Assembly (NCBI GenBank): GCA_002425885.1
Contig: DINC01000326.1
Coordinates: 1 to 7,720 of the forward strand
DNA length: 7,720 nt
Direction: 5' to 3'
DNA from: Spirochaetia bacterium UBA5550
GTDB taxonomy: Bacteria > Spirochaetota > UBA4802 > UBA5550
The notes beneath the pieces are model-generated. The model did not search any database. It worked only from the letters and a program-made list of their open reading frames with translations, and had not been told where the DNA came from. Shown here piece after piece: positions 1 to 6,598 of this stretch (positions are counted from its first letter, which is position 1; the number at the start of each line of letters is the position of its first letter). The position numbers and the translations under genes are program-made.

Positions 1-128
1 ACAATATATTTTCAATAATTATTTTCAAAGATGAATTTAAGTTAAAAATACAGTATTTCCTGTGCAGAAGCCAGTAAACATAGTATTATTGTTAAACTGT
101 GATATCTATATGCAGGAGTTGATTTTTT

Positions 129-165
129 ATCCTTTAATTCTGCTGTTTCAGCTGAATTAAAGGAT
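129..165. repeat. 12-bp perfect inverted repeat, extended hairpin
   Basis: ATCCTTTAATTC (129-140) is the exact reverse complement of GAATTAAAGGAT (154-165). After one T-T mismatch (141/153), three more pairs (142-144 with 150-152) close a 5-base loop, GTTTC. The stem is AT-rich. It lacks a T-run after it in either direction: the plus strand continues AATCTTAATAAGG, and the minus strand continues into A residues. It is therefore not a canonical intrinsic terminator. It could be an operator, a transcript 3'-end structure, or part of a gene boundary lying left of the window. The function is unknown. Confidence 0.6.
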
Positions 166-196
166 AATCTTAATAAGGATGTTCATCTCTCCCCAT

Positions 197-223
197 AAAA
201 AAAGAGGCTGTAAATGCCTCTTT
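197..223 (-). terminator. Intrinsic terminator after the dedA locus
   Basis: Read on the minus strand, AAAGAGGC pairs with GCCTCTTT around a 7-base loop (ATTTACA). The descending arm runs directly into a continuous T tract (plus-strand A residues 197-203). The hairpin starts 7 bases beyond the dedA stop codon at 231-233. It has the classical features of a Rho-independent terminator for the leftward dedA transcript. Confidence 0.85.
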
Positions 224-230
224 CCATTGC

Positions 231-848
231 TTATTTTTTTCTGCTTTTAACAACCTCATAGACAATATAGATAAGGAATATAACAAAAATCAGAAGAGCT
301 GCTATTGAGAGATCTCTGTAATACTTTTTGAGCAGTTCCTGCTGTGTGTAAAGGAAATATCCCATGGCAGCCAGTATTCCGTTCCAGATTGCTGAACCGA
401 TAAATGTGTAAAATACAAAGTCACGTAGATCCATCTGTGCCACACCTGCGGGTATTTATATAAGGTGTCTTACGCCTGGAACCAGTCTGCCTATAAATGT
501 CGAGCTTTTGCCGTATTTTATAAAGAAATTTTCAGATTTTTCCATTGATTCGCGGTTTATAAAGAGTATATGGGCAATTTTTGTATCAACAAGTGAGTAG
601 ATGATTTTTCTCCCGAGAGTTTTGGCCAGAAAATAGTTAATCAGGGCGCCAAGGACGCATCCGATTGTTGAAAATAGAACCACAAGAAAAACATTCATTT
701 CACCCTGGGCCGCTTTCCAGGCGGCAGGGGGTACAACAAGTTCAGATGGTACAGGGAGAAATGTACTTTCCAGAGTCATGAGGAAAACTACCATGGGGTA
801 GTTTATATTATCCATATACAGGTTTATAAGATATTTAATGAACTCCAC
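231..848 (-). pseudogene. DedA/SNARE-associated family membrane protein, interrupted by one in-frame TAA
   Basis: The locus reads as one continuous frame of 205 codons plus a stop, a normal DedA length, except that codon 131 (456-458) is TAA. The first 130 residues hold the family's N-terminal hydrophobic segment with ESTFLPVPSE (27-36), and the conserved GRLVPGVRH (120-128) just before the stop. In the same frame after the stop come IPAGVAQM and further hydrophobic segments ending in a basic tail (SRKK), so there is no frameshift. Family members usually have Ser where the stop lies (LIS-PAG), so one TCA-to-TAA change would explain it. DedA proteins are inner-membrane proteins linked to lipid carrier or phospholipid scrambling and to envelope homeostasis; the exact substrate here cannot be told. 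The start is GTG (846-848) with GGGAGG 12 bases upstream, a somewhat long spacing. It may be a recent pseudogene, a sequence error, a readthrough product or a split gene. Confidence 0.85.
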
Positions 849-916
849 TTTTAAGCAGTTCCTCCCGGTTTTTATTTAAACAGTCAGTTTCAGTACTAAA
901 GAATTAATTGCAAGAA

Positions 917-944
917 ATTTTAAGGGATGTGAGCAATTTGTAAA
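917..944 (-). promoter_or_regulatory. Probable sigma-70-type promoter for the dedA locus
   Basis: On the minus strand TTTACA (plus 939-944) is followed after 16 bases by TAAAAT (plus 917-922). Each hexamer matches its consensus at five of six positions. The predicted transcript would start near 910 and leave a leader of about 60 bases before the GTG start. A separate promoter is needed here because a strong terminator separates hppA from dedA. Confidence 0.4.
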
Positions 945-1024
945 ACAGGGGGAGGTGCTCGTACGTGCTGTTTTATTCAATTATTATCTTCTGATAAAAA
1001 GTGTTTAATAGGATTATACTCCGG

Positions 1025-1060
1025 AAAAAAAAGAAAGGTCCTCCTTGCGGAGAACCTTTC
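1025..1060 (-). terminator. Intrinsic terminator after hppA
   Basis: On the minus strand GAAAGGT pairs with ACCTTTC (plus 1054-1060 with 1033-1039). After one mismatch a further four pairs, CTCC with GGAG, enclose a 4-base loop. Eight T residues follow (plus-strand A run 1025-1032). It lies about 40 bases past the hppA stop codon and should end the hppA transcript, isolating the dedA locus. Confidence 0.9.
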
Positions 1061-1099
1061 CTGTATCTAACCCTGCGGTTAAACCGCTGAGTAACTATA

Positions 1100-3436
1100 T
1101 TACATAATTGAATTTGACCAGACAATTACACCTGCGAATACAACAGATACCATTGTCATAAGCTTAATCAGAATATTAAGAGCAGGGCCGGCTGTGTCCT
1201 TGAAAGGATCGCCCACTGTGTCCCCTGTAACAGCAGCTTTGTGAGAATCTGATTTTTTGCCGCCGTAGTTCCCTTTTTCGATATGCTTTTTGGCATTATC
1301 CCATGCACCACCTGCGTTGTTAAGCATACATGCAAGGGCGAAACCTGTTGTAAGACCGCCGACGAGGAGACCCATAACACCGGCAACTCCCATTACAAGA
1401 CCTGTGATGATAGGTACAATAATCGCCATAAGTGACGGAACGATCATCTCTCTCTGTGCGCCTGCTGTTGATATGGAAACGCAGCTTGCATAATCAGGCT
1501 TGCCTGTGCCTTCCATAATTCCGGGGATTTCCCTGAACTGACGTCTTACTTCATCAACCATACGGCCTGCCGCACGGCCAACAGCTTTCATTGACATAGC
1601 GCAGAATACGAATGCCATAGCGCCGCCGAGGAAAAGTCCGCCGATGATGTATGGATTCATAAGTGTAAGGTCATAAGCAGCAGTGAAGTCAGCTATTTTT
1701 GCAGTTGATAACTGAACAACATTTGTTATTTCTATTGAATGTTTTGCGTTGGCAGCTGTACGCATCTGCTCTGTTACCATTTCAACAGGCTGTGTTGAGA
1801 AGAGGTAGCTTCCAACCTGAATGAGTCCGTTGCCATCAGCAAGCTTTGTGAGCCATATTCTTATCTCTTCAATGTATGAAGCGAGAAGAGCCATAGCTGT
1901 AAGAGCAGCAGAACCTATTGCAAAACCTTTACCTGTGGCAGCAGTAGTGTTGCCGAGCATATCAAGAGCATCTGTTCTTTCGCGAACAACCGGGTCAAGT
2001 TTTGCCATTTCAGCGTTTCCGCCTGCGTTATCTGCAATGGGACCGTAAGCGTCTGTAGCAAGTGTTATACCGAGAGTAGAGAGCATACCTACAGCAGCAA
2101 AACCTATACCGTAGAGTCCCTGATTCATGAGGACAAATCCGCCTGAGAAGCCGTATGCGCAGAGTATACCGATTATGATTGTAATAACAGGGATACCTAC
2201 AGAGTACATACCTACACCCATACCTTCGATGATAACAGTTGCGTGTCCCATCTGTGACTGCTCTGCTATACCTTTAGTAGGCTTGTATTCATCAGATGTA
2301 TAGTACTCTGTTGCCTGGCCGATAATAAGACCTGCGAGGAGTCCTGCAACAACAGCACCGAATATGCCCCATGTTATGAAGTTGATGCTTGCGAGGTAAG
2401 CTATAGCCGCAAGTATAAGAGCTGAACTCACCCATACACCCATGTTGAGGGAGAGGAGAAGATTTTTCATTGTGGCTTTCTCTTTTGTGCGTACAACGAA
2501 AATACCTACTATAGAGAAAAAGATACCGAGGCCGGCAACGATCATAGGAGCCATTATCGCGCGTAATCCGCCGAATTCAGCAGCTCCGAATTCAGCCCAT
2601 GGAAGAGCTGCACCGAGACATGCTGTAGCAAGGATTGAACCGCAGTATGATTCATAAAGGTCAGCGCCCATACCTGCAACGTCACCTACGTTGTCACCAA
2701 CGTTGTCAGCGATTGTGGCAGGGTTTCTCGGATCGTCTTCAGGAATTCCCGCTTCAACTTTACCTACAAGGTCAGCTCCAACGTCAGCAGCTTTTGTATA
2801 AATACCGCCGCCAACACGTGCAAAGAGCGCCTGTGTTGATGCACCCATACCGAAAGTAATCATGGTTGTTGTTATCTCCATGTACTTGTGGTGATTGTCT
2901 GTGCCAGCTGAAACGATTTTAAGGCCGAGGAAGTTTAATCCGTTAGCCATATTTTCAACTGTGAATACCATTTTATCAAGGAAAAGATACCATAGAGATA
3001 TGTCAAGAAGGCCGAAACCTACAACTACAAGGCCCATAACTGCACCTGAACGGAAGGCAACTTTCAATCCCTGGTTAAGAGATACAGATGCACCCTGTGC
3101 TGTTCTGGAAGATGCGTTTGTAGCAGTCTTCATACCGAGATATCCGCAAAGCCCTGAGAAAAAACCACCTGTGAGGAAAGCAACAGGTACAAAAGGATTC
3201 TGAATACCCTTGAATGCGAGAACTGTCAGGATTACAACCAGTATAAAAAACACCAAGCCTACGACTTTGTACTGGCGGTAGAGATAAGCATAAGCTCCCT
3301 CTCTTACGTGACCTGCAATTTCAATCATTAATTCATTTCCTGGATTGGCTTTCATCATTGATTTATAGAATACGAAAGCGAAAACCAGAGCAATGAATGC
3401 ACCTATTGGCGCAACATAGAACAACATTTCACTCAT
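1100..3436 (-). CDS. hppA: Membrane-bound ion-translocating pyrophosphatase, predicted K+-dependent
   Basis: This enzyme hydrolyses pyrophosphate and pumps H+ and/or Na+ across the cytoplasmic membrane. The 778 residues form many hydrophobic segments, as expected for this roughly 16-helix family. The substrate motifs are intact: DVGADLVGK (218-226), the acidic stretch at 231-235, DNVGDNVGD (244-252), DNAGGN (469-474), [11 protein letters not shown] (707-717) and [10 protein letters not shown] (738-747). In [10 protein letters not shown] (495-504) Ala499 and Gly502 occupy positions that are Lys and Thr in K+-independent enzymes, so K+ dependence is predicted. Glu262 in helix 6 (ADLYES) lies where Thermotoga Na+-PPase has its ion-gate Glu246, rather than one turn later as in plant K+-dependent H+-PPases; Na+ or dual Na+/H+ transport is therefore inferred. 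The ATG start has AAGGAG nine bases upstream (plus 3446-3451). Codon choice is strongly biased (for example GCT, GAC, GGT), which suggests high expression. It is monocistronic, with its own terminator and a long upstream gap. Confidence 0.97.
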   Translation of the reverse strand: MSEMLFYVAPIGAFIALVFAFVFYKSMMKANPGNELMIEIAGHVREGAYAYLYRQYKVVGLVFFILVVILTVLAFKGIQNPFVPVAFLTGGFFSGLCGYLGMKTATNASSRTAQGASVSLNQGLKVAFRSGAVMGLVVVGFGLLDISLWYLFLDKMVFTVENMANGLNFLGLKIVSAGTDNHHKYMEITTTMITFGMGASTQALFARVGGGIYTKAADVGADLVGKVEAGIPEDDPRNPATIADNVGDNVGDVAGMGADLYESYCGSILATACLGAALPWAEFGAAEFGGLRAIMAPMIVAGLGIFFSIVGIFVVRTKEKATMKNLLLSLNMGVWVSSALILAAIAYLASINFITWGIFGAVVAGLLAGLIIGQATEYYTSDEYKPTKGIAEQSQMGHATVIIEGMGVGMYSVGIPVITIIIGILCAYGFSGGFVLMNQGLYGIGFAAVGMLSTLGITLATDAYGPIADNAGGNAEMAKLDPVVRERTDALDMLGNTTAATGKGFAIGSAALTAMALLASYIEEIRIWLTKLADGNGLIQVGSYLFSTQPVEMVTEQMRTAANAKHSIEITNVVQLSTAKIADFTAAYDLTLMNPYIIGGLFLGGAMAFVFCAMSMKAVGRAAGRMVDEVRRQFREIPGIMEGTGKPDYASCVSISTAGAQREMIVPSLMAIIVPIITGLVMGVAGVMGLLVGGLTTGFALACMLNNAGGAWDNAKKHIEKGNYGGKKSDSHKAAVTGDTVGDPFKDTAGPALNILIKLMTMVSVVFAGVIVWSNSIM

Positions 3437-3461
3437 TGTTCGTAACTCCTTAGTTTTTTTG

Positions 3462-3483
3462 AATAAAGAGCATCCTCTTTATT
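3462..3483 (-). promoter_or_regulatory. Hairpin in the hppA 5' leader, just upstream of the ribosome binding site
   Basis: A perfect 9-bp inverted repeat, AATAAAGAG / CTCTTTATT, encloses a 4-base loop. On the minus strand it ends 10 bases before the AAGGAG ribosome binding site of hppA and is followed by C and then A residues, not T residues. It therefore looks like a leader-RNA structure (stability or translation control) rather than a terminator. Its function is inferred from position only. Confidence 0.45.
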
Positions 3484-3520
3484 GGTGTAAATTAATTTGA
3501 CGTATTTTTAACTGACAGTT

Positions 3521-3580
3521 CCAGATATAAAAGACCGGTTTACGTGGAAAATAAAGCAATACTTCCATATAAAGACCAGT
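3521..3580. repeat. Imperfect direct repeat upstream of hppA
   Basis: CCAGATATAAAAGACCGGT (3521-3539) is echoed by CCATATAAAGACCAGT (3565-3580). The two copies share a CCA/ATATAAA/GACC-GT pattern and start 44 bases apart, about four helical turns. They could be paired protein-binding sites upstream of hppA, but the AT-rich background makes chance similarity possible. Confidence 0.3.
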
Positions 3581-3793
3581 ATTTAATATTGAGCCTGGCA
3601 CTTCAGATAACGAGCTGATTAAAATTCTGATTATATCCAGTTTAAAAACGTAAAAAAATTTCTTATGATTCCAAACATTATTCAGTATAATCTTTACTAA
3701 GAGTTTTTTTGGCAGGTTGTATAAGATCGGCTTTTTTCGAAATCATATTCCCTGCTCTATTCCAATTAAATAATCTATGTTTTTTTAAGATAC

Positions 3794-3859
3794 TAAAAGC
3801 GAATATATGCATGTGATGTCAATAAAAAAATTCTTCATCAATAAATATTGGCGCTTTTA
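3794..3859. repeat. Nested imperfect inverted repeat, possible structured RNA or operator
   Basis: TAAAAGCG (3794-3801) pairs exactly with CGCTTTTA (3852-3859). Moving inward, AATAT (3802-3806) pairs with ATATT (3845-3849) across a 2-base bulge. After an internal loop, TGATG (3814-3818) pairs with CATCA (3836-3840) and leaves a 17-base apical loop. That gives 18 pairs in total. No T-run follows the stem on either strand, so it is not a simple terminator. Base composition is AT-rich, so part of the pairing may be fortuitous. Confidence 0.35.
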
Positions 3860-3976
3860 AAGAGTGCCGGAATTATATAACTGCACCGGGTAATAAAGTT
3901 TTTTGACGCAGAAGTTACTCCGGATAGAAGGGGATTAAAGGAGTAGGTTCTCCGGCTCTGAATTTAGCGGCAGGAC

Positions 3977-4819
3977 TTATAGTTTCCGGTACACTGTTAT
4001 ACTGAAATCAGCAAATGTTGTAAGCGGGGCAGGGGATTTTTCAAGGGCGTTTATTCTTCCAGGTTTTGTCCGCCAGTAGTAGGGAGTCATTTTCAGGAGA
4101 TCGTTTTTAATTTGCGGCCAGATGACAGTGAATTCATATTTGAGTGAGTCTGTTTGCCGGACATCAAATCCTTTAATTTCAGGATGTTTATTGCTGTGTT
4201 CAGTTACGTTATCGTAAAGCTCCTCTGTAAGTCCCTTCAGGTGTTCGGGGCCCGGTGTGACTGAGATCAGTATTCCGTTATCTGCTGTTATTCTGCTGAA
4301 TTCATCGTCATCATGGGGAGCGAAAATGTTGAGTATTATGTTAACTGATTTTTCAGGGAGAGGGATGGAGTGAACGCTTGCAACTCCCCAATGGACTTCA
4401 TTTTTTCTTTTAGCGGAGAGTTTTACACCTTCCCTTGATACATCTATCCCGCAGATTGAGCACCGGCTGATAATTGCCGGAATCCGGCTTATGTGGTCAG
4501 TGTAGTATCCCTCTCCGCATCCGGCATCGAGTATTGTCACATTTTCATCTGTTTTATCAATGTGCCTGATAATTATGTCAGCGACGTTTTCCGCGAGCCT
4601 TCTGTAGTATCCGGAATTTAAAAAATTACGGCGGGCGCGGAGCATCTCCGGTGAATCACCGGGCTCTTTGCTTGCTTTCTGATTCGCAAGGAGAAGATTT
4701 ACGTACCCTTCGCGTGCAATGTCGTAGGAGTGACCTTTAGAACAGAGCAGTGTTTTCTCCTGTTGATGGAGTGTTTCTTTGCATACAGGGCAGCAGAATA
4801 TACTTTTATTATCCGTCAT
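3977..4819 (-). CDS. rlmA: 23S rRNA (guanine-N1)-methyltransferase, RlmA family
   Basis: RlmA-type enzymes use S-adenosylmethionine to methylate N1 of a guanine in helix 35 of 23S rRNA: G745 in Gram-negatives (RlmA-I) or G748 in the tylosin-resistance type (RlmA-II). Residue numbers here count from the upstream ATG at 4835-4837. An N-terminal zinc finger is visible as CPVC (C16, C19) with C32 and H36. It is followed by the family segment YDIAREGYVNLL, then KEPGDSPEMLRARRNFL. SAM motif I is ILDAGCGEGYYT (102-113). VTPGPEHL (193-200) and MTPYYWR (250-256) also match E. coli RlmA closely. I prefer the ATG at 4817-4819, which overlaps the nadB stop as ATGA and gives 280 residues with a short N-terminus like E. 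coli's. The ATG at 4835-4837 would give 286. Neither start has a clear ribosome binding site, so translational coupling to nadB is likely. Confidence 0.93.
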   Translation of the reverse strand: MTDNKSIFCCPVCKETLHQQEKTLLCSKGHSYDIAREGYVNLLLANQKASKEPGDSPEMLRARRNFLNSGYYRRLAENVADIIIRHIDKTDENVTILDAGCGEGYYTDHISRIPAIISRCSICGIDVSREGVKLSAKRKNEVHWGVASVHSIPLPEKSVNIILNIFAPHDDDEFSRITADNGILISVTPGPEHLKGLTEELYDNVTEHSNKHPEIKGFDVRQTDSLKYEFTVIWPQIKNDLLKMTPYYWRTKPGRINALEKSPAPLTTFADFSITVYRKL

Positions 4820-6381
4820 TTTTTTATATAATGGCATCCCACAGATTTTGTATCTCTCAGAGCTGCTGTAACTATCAGAAGAGAGCTGACCACCGCGTTG
4901 CGGAGTTCAATGATATCTTTGTGGAGGCTCGCGCTTTTGTAAAAACGCATGATTCTATGTGAGTAGTAGTCAAGATCAGCTTCTGCGCGCTTAAGGCCTT
5001 TTTCTGTGCGGATGATTCCTGCATAGTTCCACATGGTAAGCTGTATGGCTTTCATATCCTGATCAATGAGGAGAGGGTCGAACTCTTCGTTATATTCAGG
5101 TTTCTCCCAGTCAGGGATGCTTTTGAATCTCCCCCTGTTTATCCTGTACTTTTTCTGTGCAATATCTTCAGCAGCTGATTTCCCCCATAACAGTCCTTCA
5201 AGGAGTGATGTTGAGGCAAGACGGTTGGCTCCGTGAAGACCGGTACATGCCACTTCACCCACTGCATAAAGATTTTTCAGTGATGTTCTGCCTTTCAGAT
5301 CGCTCTTAATACCTCCGCAGAAGTAGTGAGCTGCCGGTACGATGGGGATCGGTTCTTTCGTTATATCAATTCCCCCCTGGAGGCATGTTGAATATATTTT
5401 TGAGAATCTCTTTTCAAGAGGGATGTGACCTTCGTAGTAGTTCGCTATATCAAGGAGCATGTACTCCTTGCCGTCTTTTGACATTCTGTCGTAAATTCCG
5501 CGCGCTACAACATCACGTGGTGCCAGGTGGCCCATCTCTGAGTAATCGTACATGAACTCATGGCCTGAGTGATCCTTGACACGCGCCCCTTCTCCGCGGA
5601 GAGACTCTGATATCAGGAAGCGCTTTATATCTTTGTGAAAAAGTGAAGTCGGGTGAAACTGGACAAACTCCGCGTTGATGATGTCAGCGCCTGCCCGGTA
5701 AGCCATGCTCATCCCGTCACCTGTTGCTGAAACCGGATTTGTTGTGTGATAGTAGAGGTTCCCTATGCCGCCGGTCGCAAGGATAACATTGTCAGCAAAG
5801 AATGTTTCAGCTTCACCAGCCTTGTTATTAAGCGCGTAGATCCCCATAACCTCCCGTTCCTTGTAGAGCTCCTGTGTGTTGCGGGAGTGGTGATTGTTGG
5901 TTATAAGGTCAATTGCAGTATAGTCAACGAAGAACTTGACTCCGATCTTTTTGGCGTATTCTATCAGTGTTTCTTCAATTTTATCACCTGTGTGATCTTC
6001 GAAGTGCACAATTCTTCTGACGCTGTGAGCCGCCTCTTCGGTGTAGTCGATTTTCCCGTCTTCCGAAGTGCTGAAATCTATCCCCACCATGTTTACAAGA
6101 AAGTCAAAAACAAGGGGAGGGCCGTATGTTGCGAAATAATTTACAGCGTCGCTCCTGTTGTATGAACATCCGGCCTGAAGCACATCATTGCGGAGCAGAG
6201 AAGGTGAATCCCCCTCCCGCGCTGCGATAATGCCCCCCTGGGCATAGAAGGTATTTGACTCGCTGATTCTGCTGTTTTTGGTCATTACTATAACGTCAAA
6301 ACCGGACTGTTTCAGGTAGATTGCACAGGTAAGCCCCGCGATTCCGGAACCCACAACAACAGCATCGTAGTAGTGTCTCAT
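4816..6381 (-). CDS. nadB: L-aspartate oxidase (first step of de novo NAD synthesis)
   Basis: NadB is a cytoplasmic FAD enzyme that oxidises L-aspartate to iminoaspartate, which NadA condenses with dihydroxyacetone phosphate to make quinolinate. Oxygen or fumarate can accept the electrons, and fumarate suits an anaerobe. The 521 residues match the usual length. The FAD-binding GSGIAG is at 11-16, and the succinate-dehydrogenase/fumarate-reductase-like signature residues are SNTFYAQGG (42-50). Active-site counterparts of the E. coli enzyme are visible: Glu116 in EEAAHS, His243 in QFHPTS, Arg289 in APRD, His352 in AAHYFCGG and Arg387 in GANRLAS. A helical C-terminal domain ends the protein. The ATG start has GAAGG four bases upstream. 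nadA and nadC are not in the window. The 3' end overlaps rlmA by an ATGA junction, so the two are probably co-transcribed. Confidence 0.97.
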   Translation of the reverse strand: MRHYYDAVVVGSGIAGLTCAIYLKQSGFDVIVMTKNSRISESNTFYAQGGIIAAREGDSPSLLRNDVLQAGCSYNRSDAVNYFATYGPPLVFDFLVNMVGIDFSTSEDGKIDYTEEAAHSVRRIVHFEDHTGDKIEETLIEYAKKIGVKFFVDYTAIDLITNNHHSRNTQELYKEREVMGIYALNNKAGEAETFFADNVILATGGIGNLYYHTTNPVSATGDGMSMAYRAGADIINAEFVQFHPTSLFHKDIKRFLISESLRGEGARVKDHSGHEFMYDYSEMGHLAPRDVVARGIYDRMSKDGKEYMLLDIANYYEGHIPLEKRFSKIYSTCLQGGIDITKEPIPIVPAAHYFCGGIKSDLKGRTSLKNLYAVGEVACTGLHGANRLASTSLLEGLLWGKSAAEDIAQKKYRINRGRFKSIPDWEKPEYNEEFDPLLIDQDMKAIQLTMWNYAGIIRTEKGLKRAEADLDYYSHRIMRFYKSASLHKDIIELRNAVVSSLLIVTAALRDTKSVGCHYIKK

Positions 6382-6421
6382 AATACCTTCACTGTTTTAA
6401 TATAATAAAGCCGGACGTTTA

Positions 6422-6450
6422 ATAAAAAATCTGAGTGCTGATAAAGTCAA
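6422..6450 (-). promoter_or_regulatory. Probable promoter of nadB-rlmA
   Basis: On the minus strand TTGACT (plus 6445-6450, five of six consensus bases) is followed after 17 bases by TTTTAT (plus 6422-6427, four of six). Shifting the -10 by one base gives TTTATT, equally good. It sits about 40 bases upstream of the nadB ATG. Confidence 0.45.
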
Positions 6451-6460
6451 ATGATTTTTC

Positions 6461-6476
6461 CTGAATAAAGATTCAG
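6461..6476. repeat. Small inverted repeat upstream of the nadB promoter
   Basis: CTGAAT and ATTCAG form a perfect 6-bp inverted repeat around AAAG. It lies 10 bases upstream of the proposed nadB -35 within the divergent region and has no T-run. The position would suit a transcription-factor site, but I recognise no known NAD-regulator operator. Confidence 0.3.
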
Positions 6477-6550
6477 ATAATATAAGAAGATTCTTTGATG
6501 TAATTAAGTAAAAAAATCAATAGTCGCAGCATTAAAAAAATCACGCAGGT

Positions 6551-6579
6551 TTGATTCTTCCCTGAAATCTGATTATAGT
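6551..6579 (+). promoter_or_regulatory. Probable promoter of the V/A-type ATPase operon
   Basis: TTGATT (6551-6556) and TATAGT (6574-6579) are separated by exactly 17 bases. The -10 matches five of six consensus bases and the -35 four of six. Transcription would begin near 6586, about 13 bases before the first possible ATG (6599) and about 34 bases before the alternative ATG (6620), so this looks like the head of the operon. Confidence 0.55.
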
Positions 6580-6598
6580 AACATCAGCGGATGAAAAA

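Larger units (their letters stand above)
3437..3976. other. 540-bp AT-rich intergenic region between rlmA and hppA
   Basis: No open frame of useful length with a ribosome binding site is present on either strand, and I recognise no riboswitch or RNA family. The region contains runs of A and T, a hairpin next to hppA (3462-3483), an imperfect direct repeat (3521-3580) and a nested inverted repeat (3794-3859). The hppA promoter should lie here. Minus-strand candidates are a perfect TATAAT (plus 3630-3635) without a convincing -35, and a perfect TTGACA (plus 3817-3822) without a convincing -10 at 17 bases, so I do not choose one. I see no clear intrinsic terminator for the nadB-rlmA transcript. 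Confidence 0.6.

Noticed and set aside
456..458. Selenocysteine or reassigned codon in dedA
   Set aside because: The codon is TAA, not TGA, and TAA ends hppA, rlmA and the dedA frame itself, so it acts as a normal stop here.
1075..1087. GCGGTT/AACCGC inverted repeat after hppA as a terminator
   Set aside because: The centre is a single base and no T-run follows. The hairpin at 1025-1060 is a much better terminator.
1290..3203. Several plus-strand open frames opposite hppA (1290-1493, 1821-2048, 2442-2657, 2635-2859, 2895-3203)
   Set aside because: They lie antisense to a fully conserved gene, have low-complexity or unfamiliar translations and no convincing ribosome binding sites. They are explained by the codon bias of hppA.
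3630..3635. Perfect minus-strand TATAAT as the hppA promoter
   Set aside because: No reasonable -35 lies 16-18 bases upstream (only a T-run), so it stays a weak candidate and is not annotated.
3817..3822. Perfect minus-strand TTGACA as a promoter -35
   Set aside because: The hexamer 17 bases downstream is CTTTTA, a poor -10, and nearby alternatives have wrong spacing.
3916..3945. TACTCC/GGAGTA inverted repeat after rlmA as a terminator
   Set aside because: It has only six pairs with an 18-base loop, and the minus-strand sequence after it has A residues, not T residues.
5746..6165. 139-codon plus-strand open frame opposite nadB
   Set aside because: It is antisense to conserved nadB coding sequence, with no recognisable domain or promoter.
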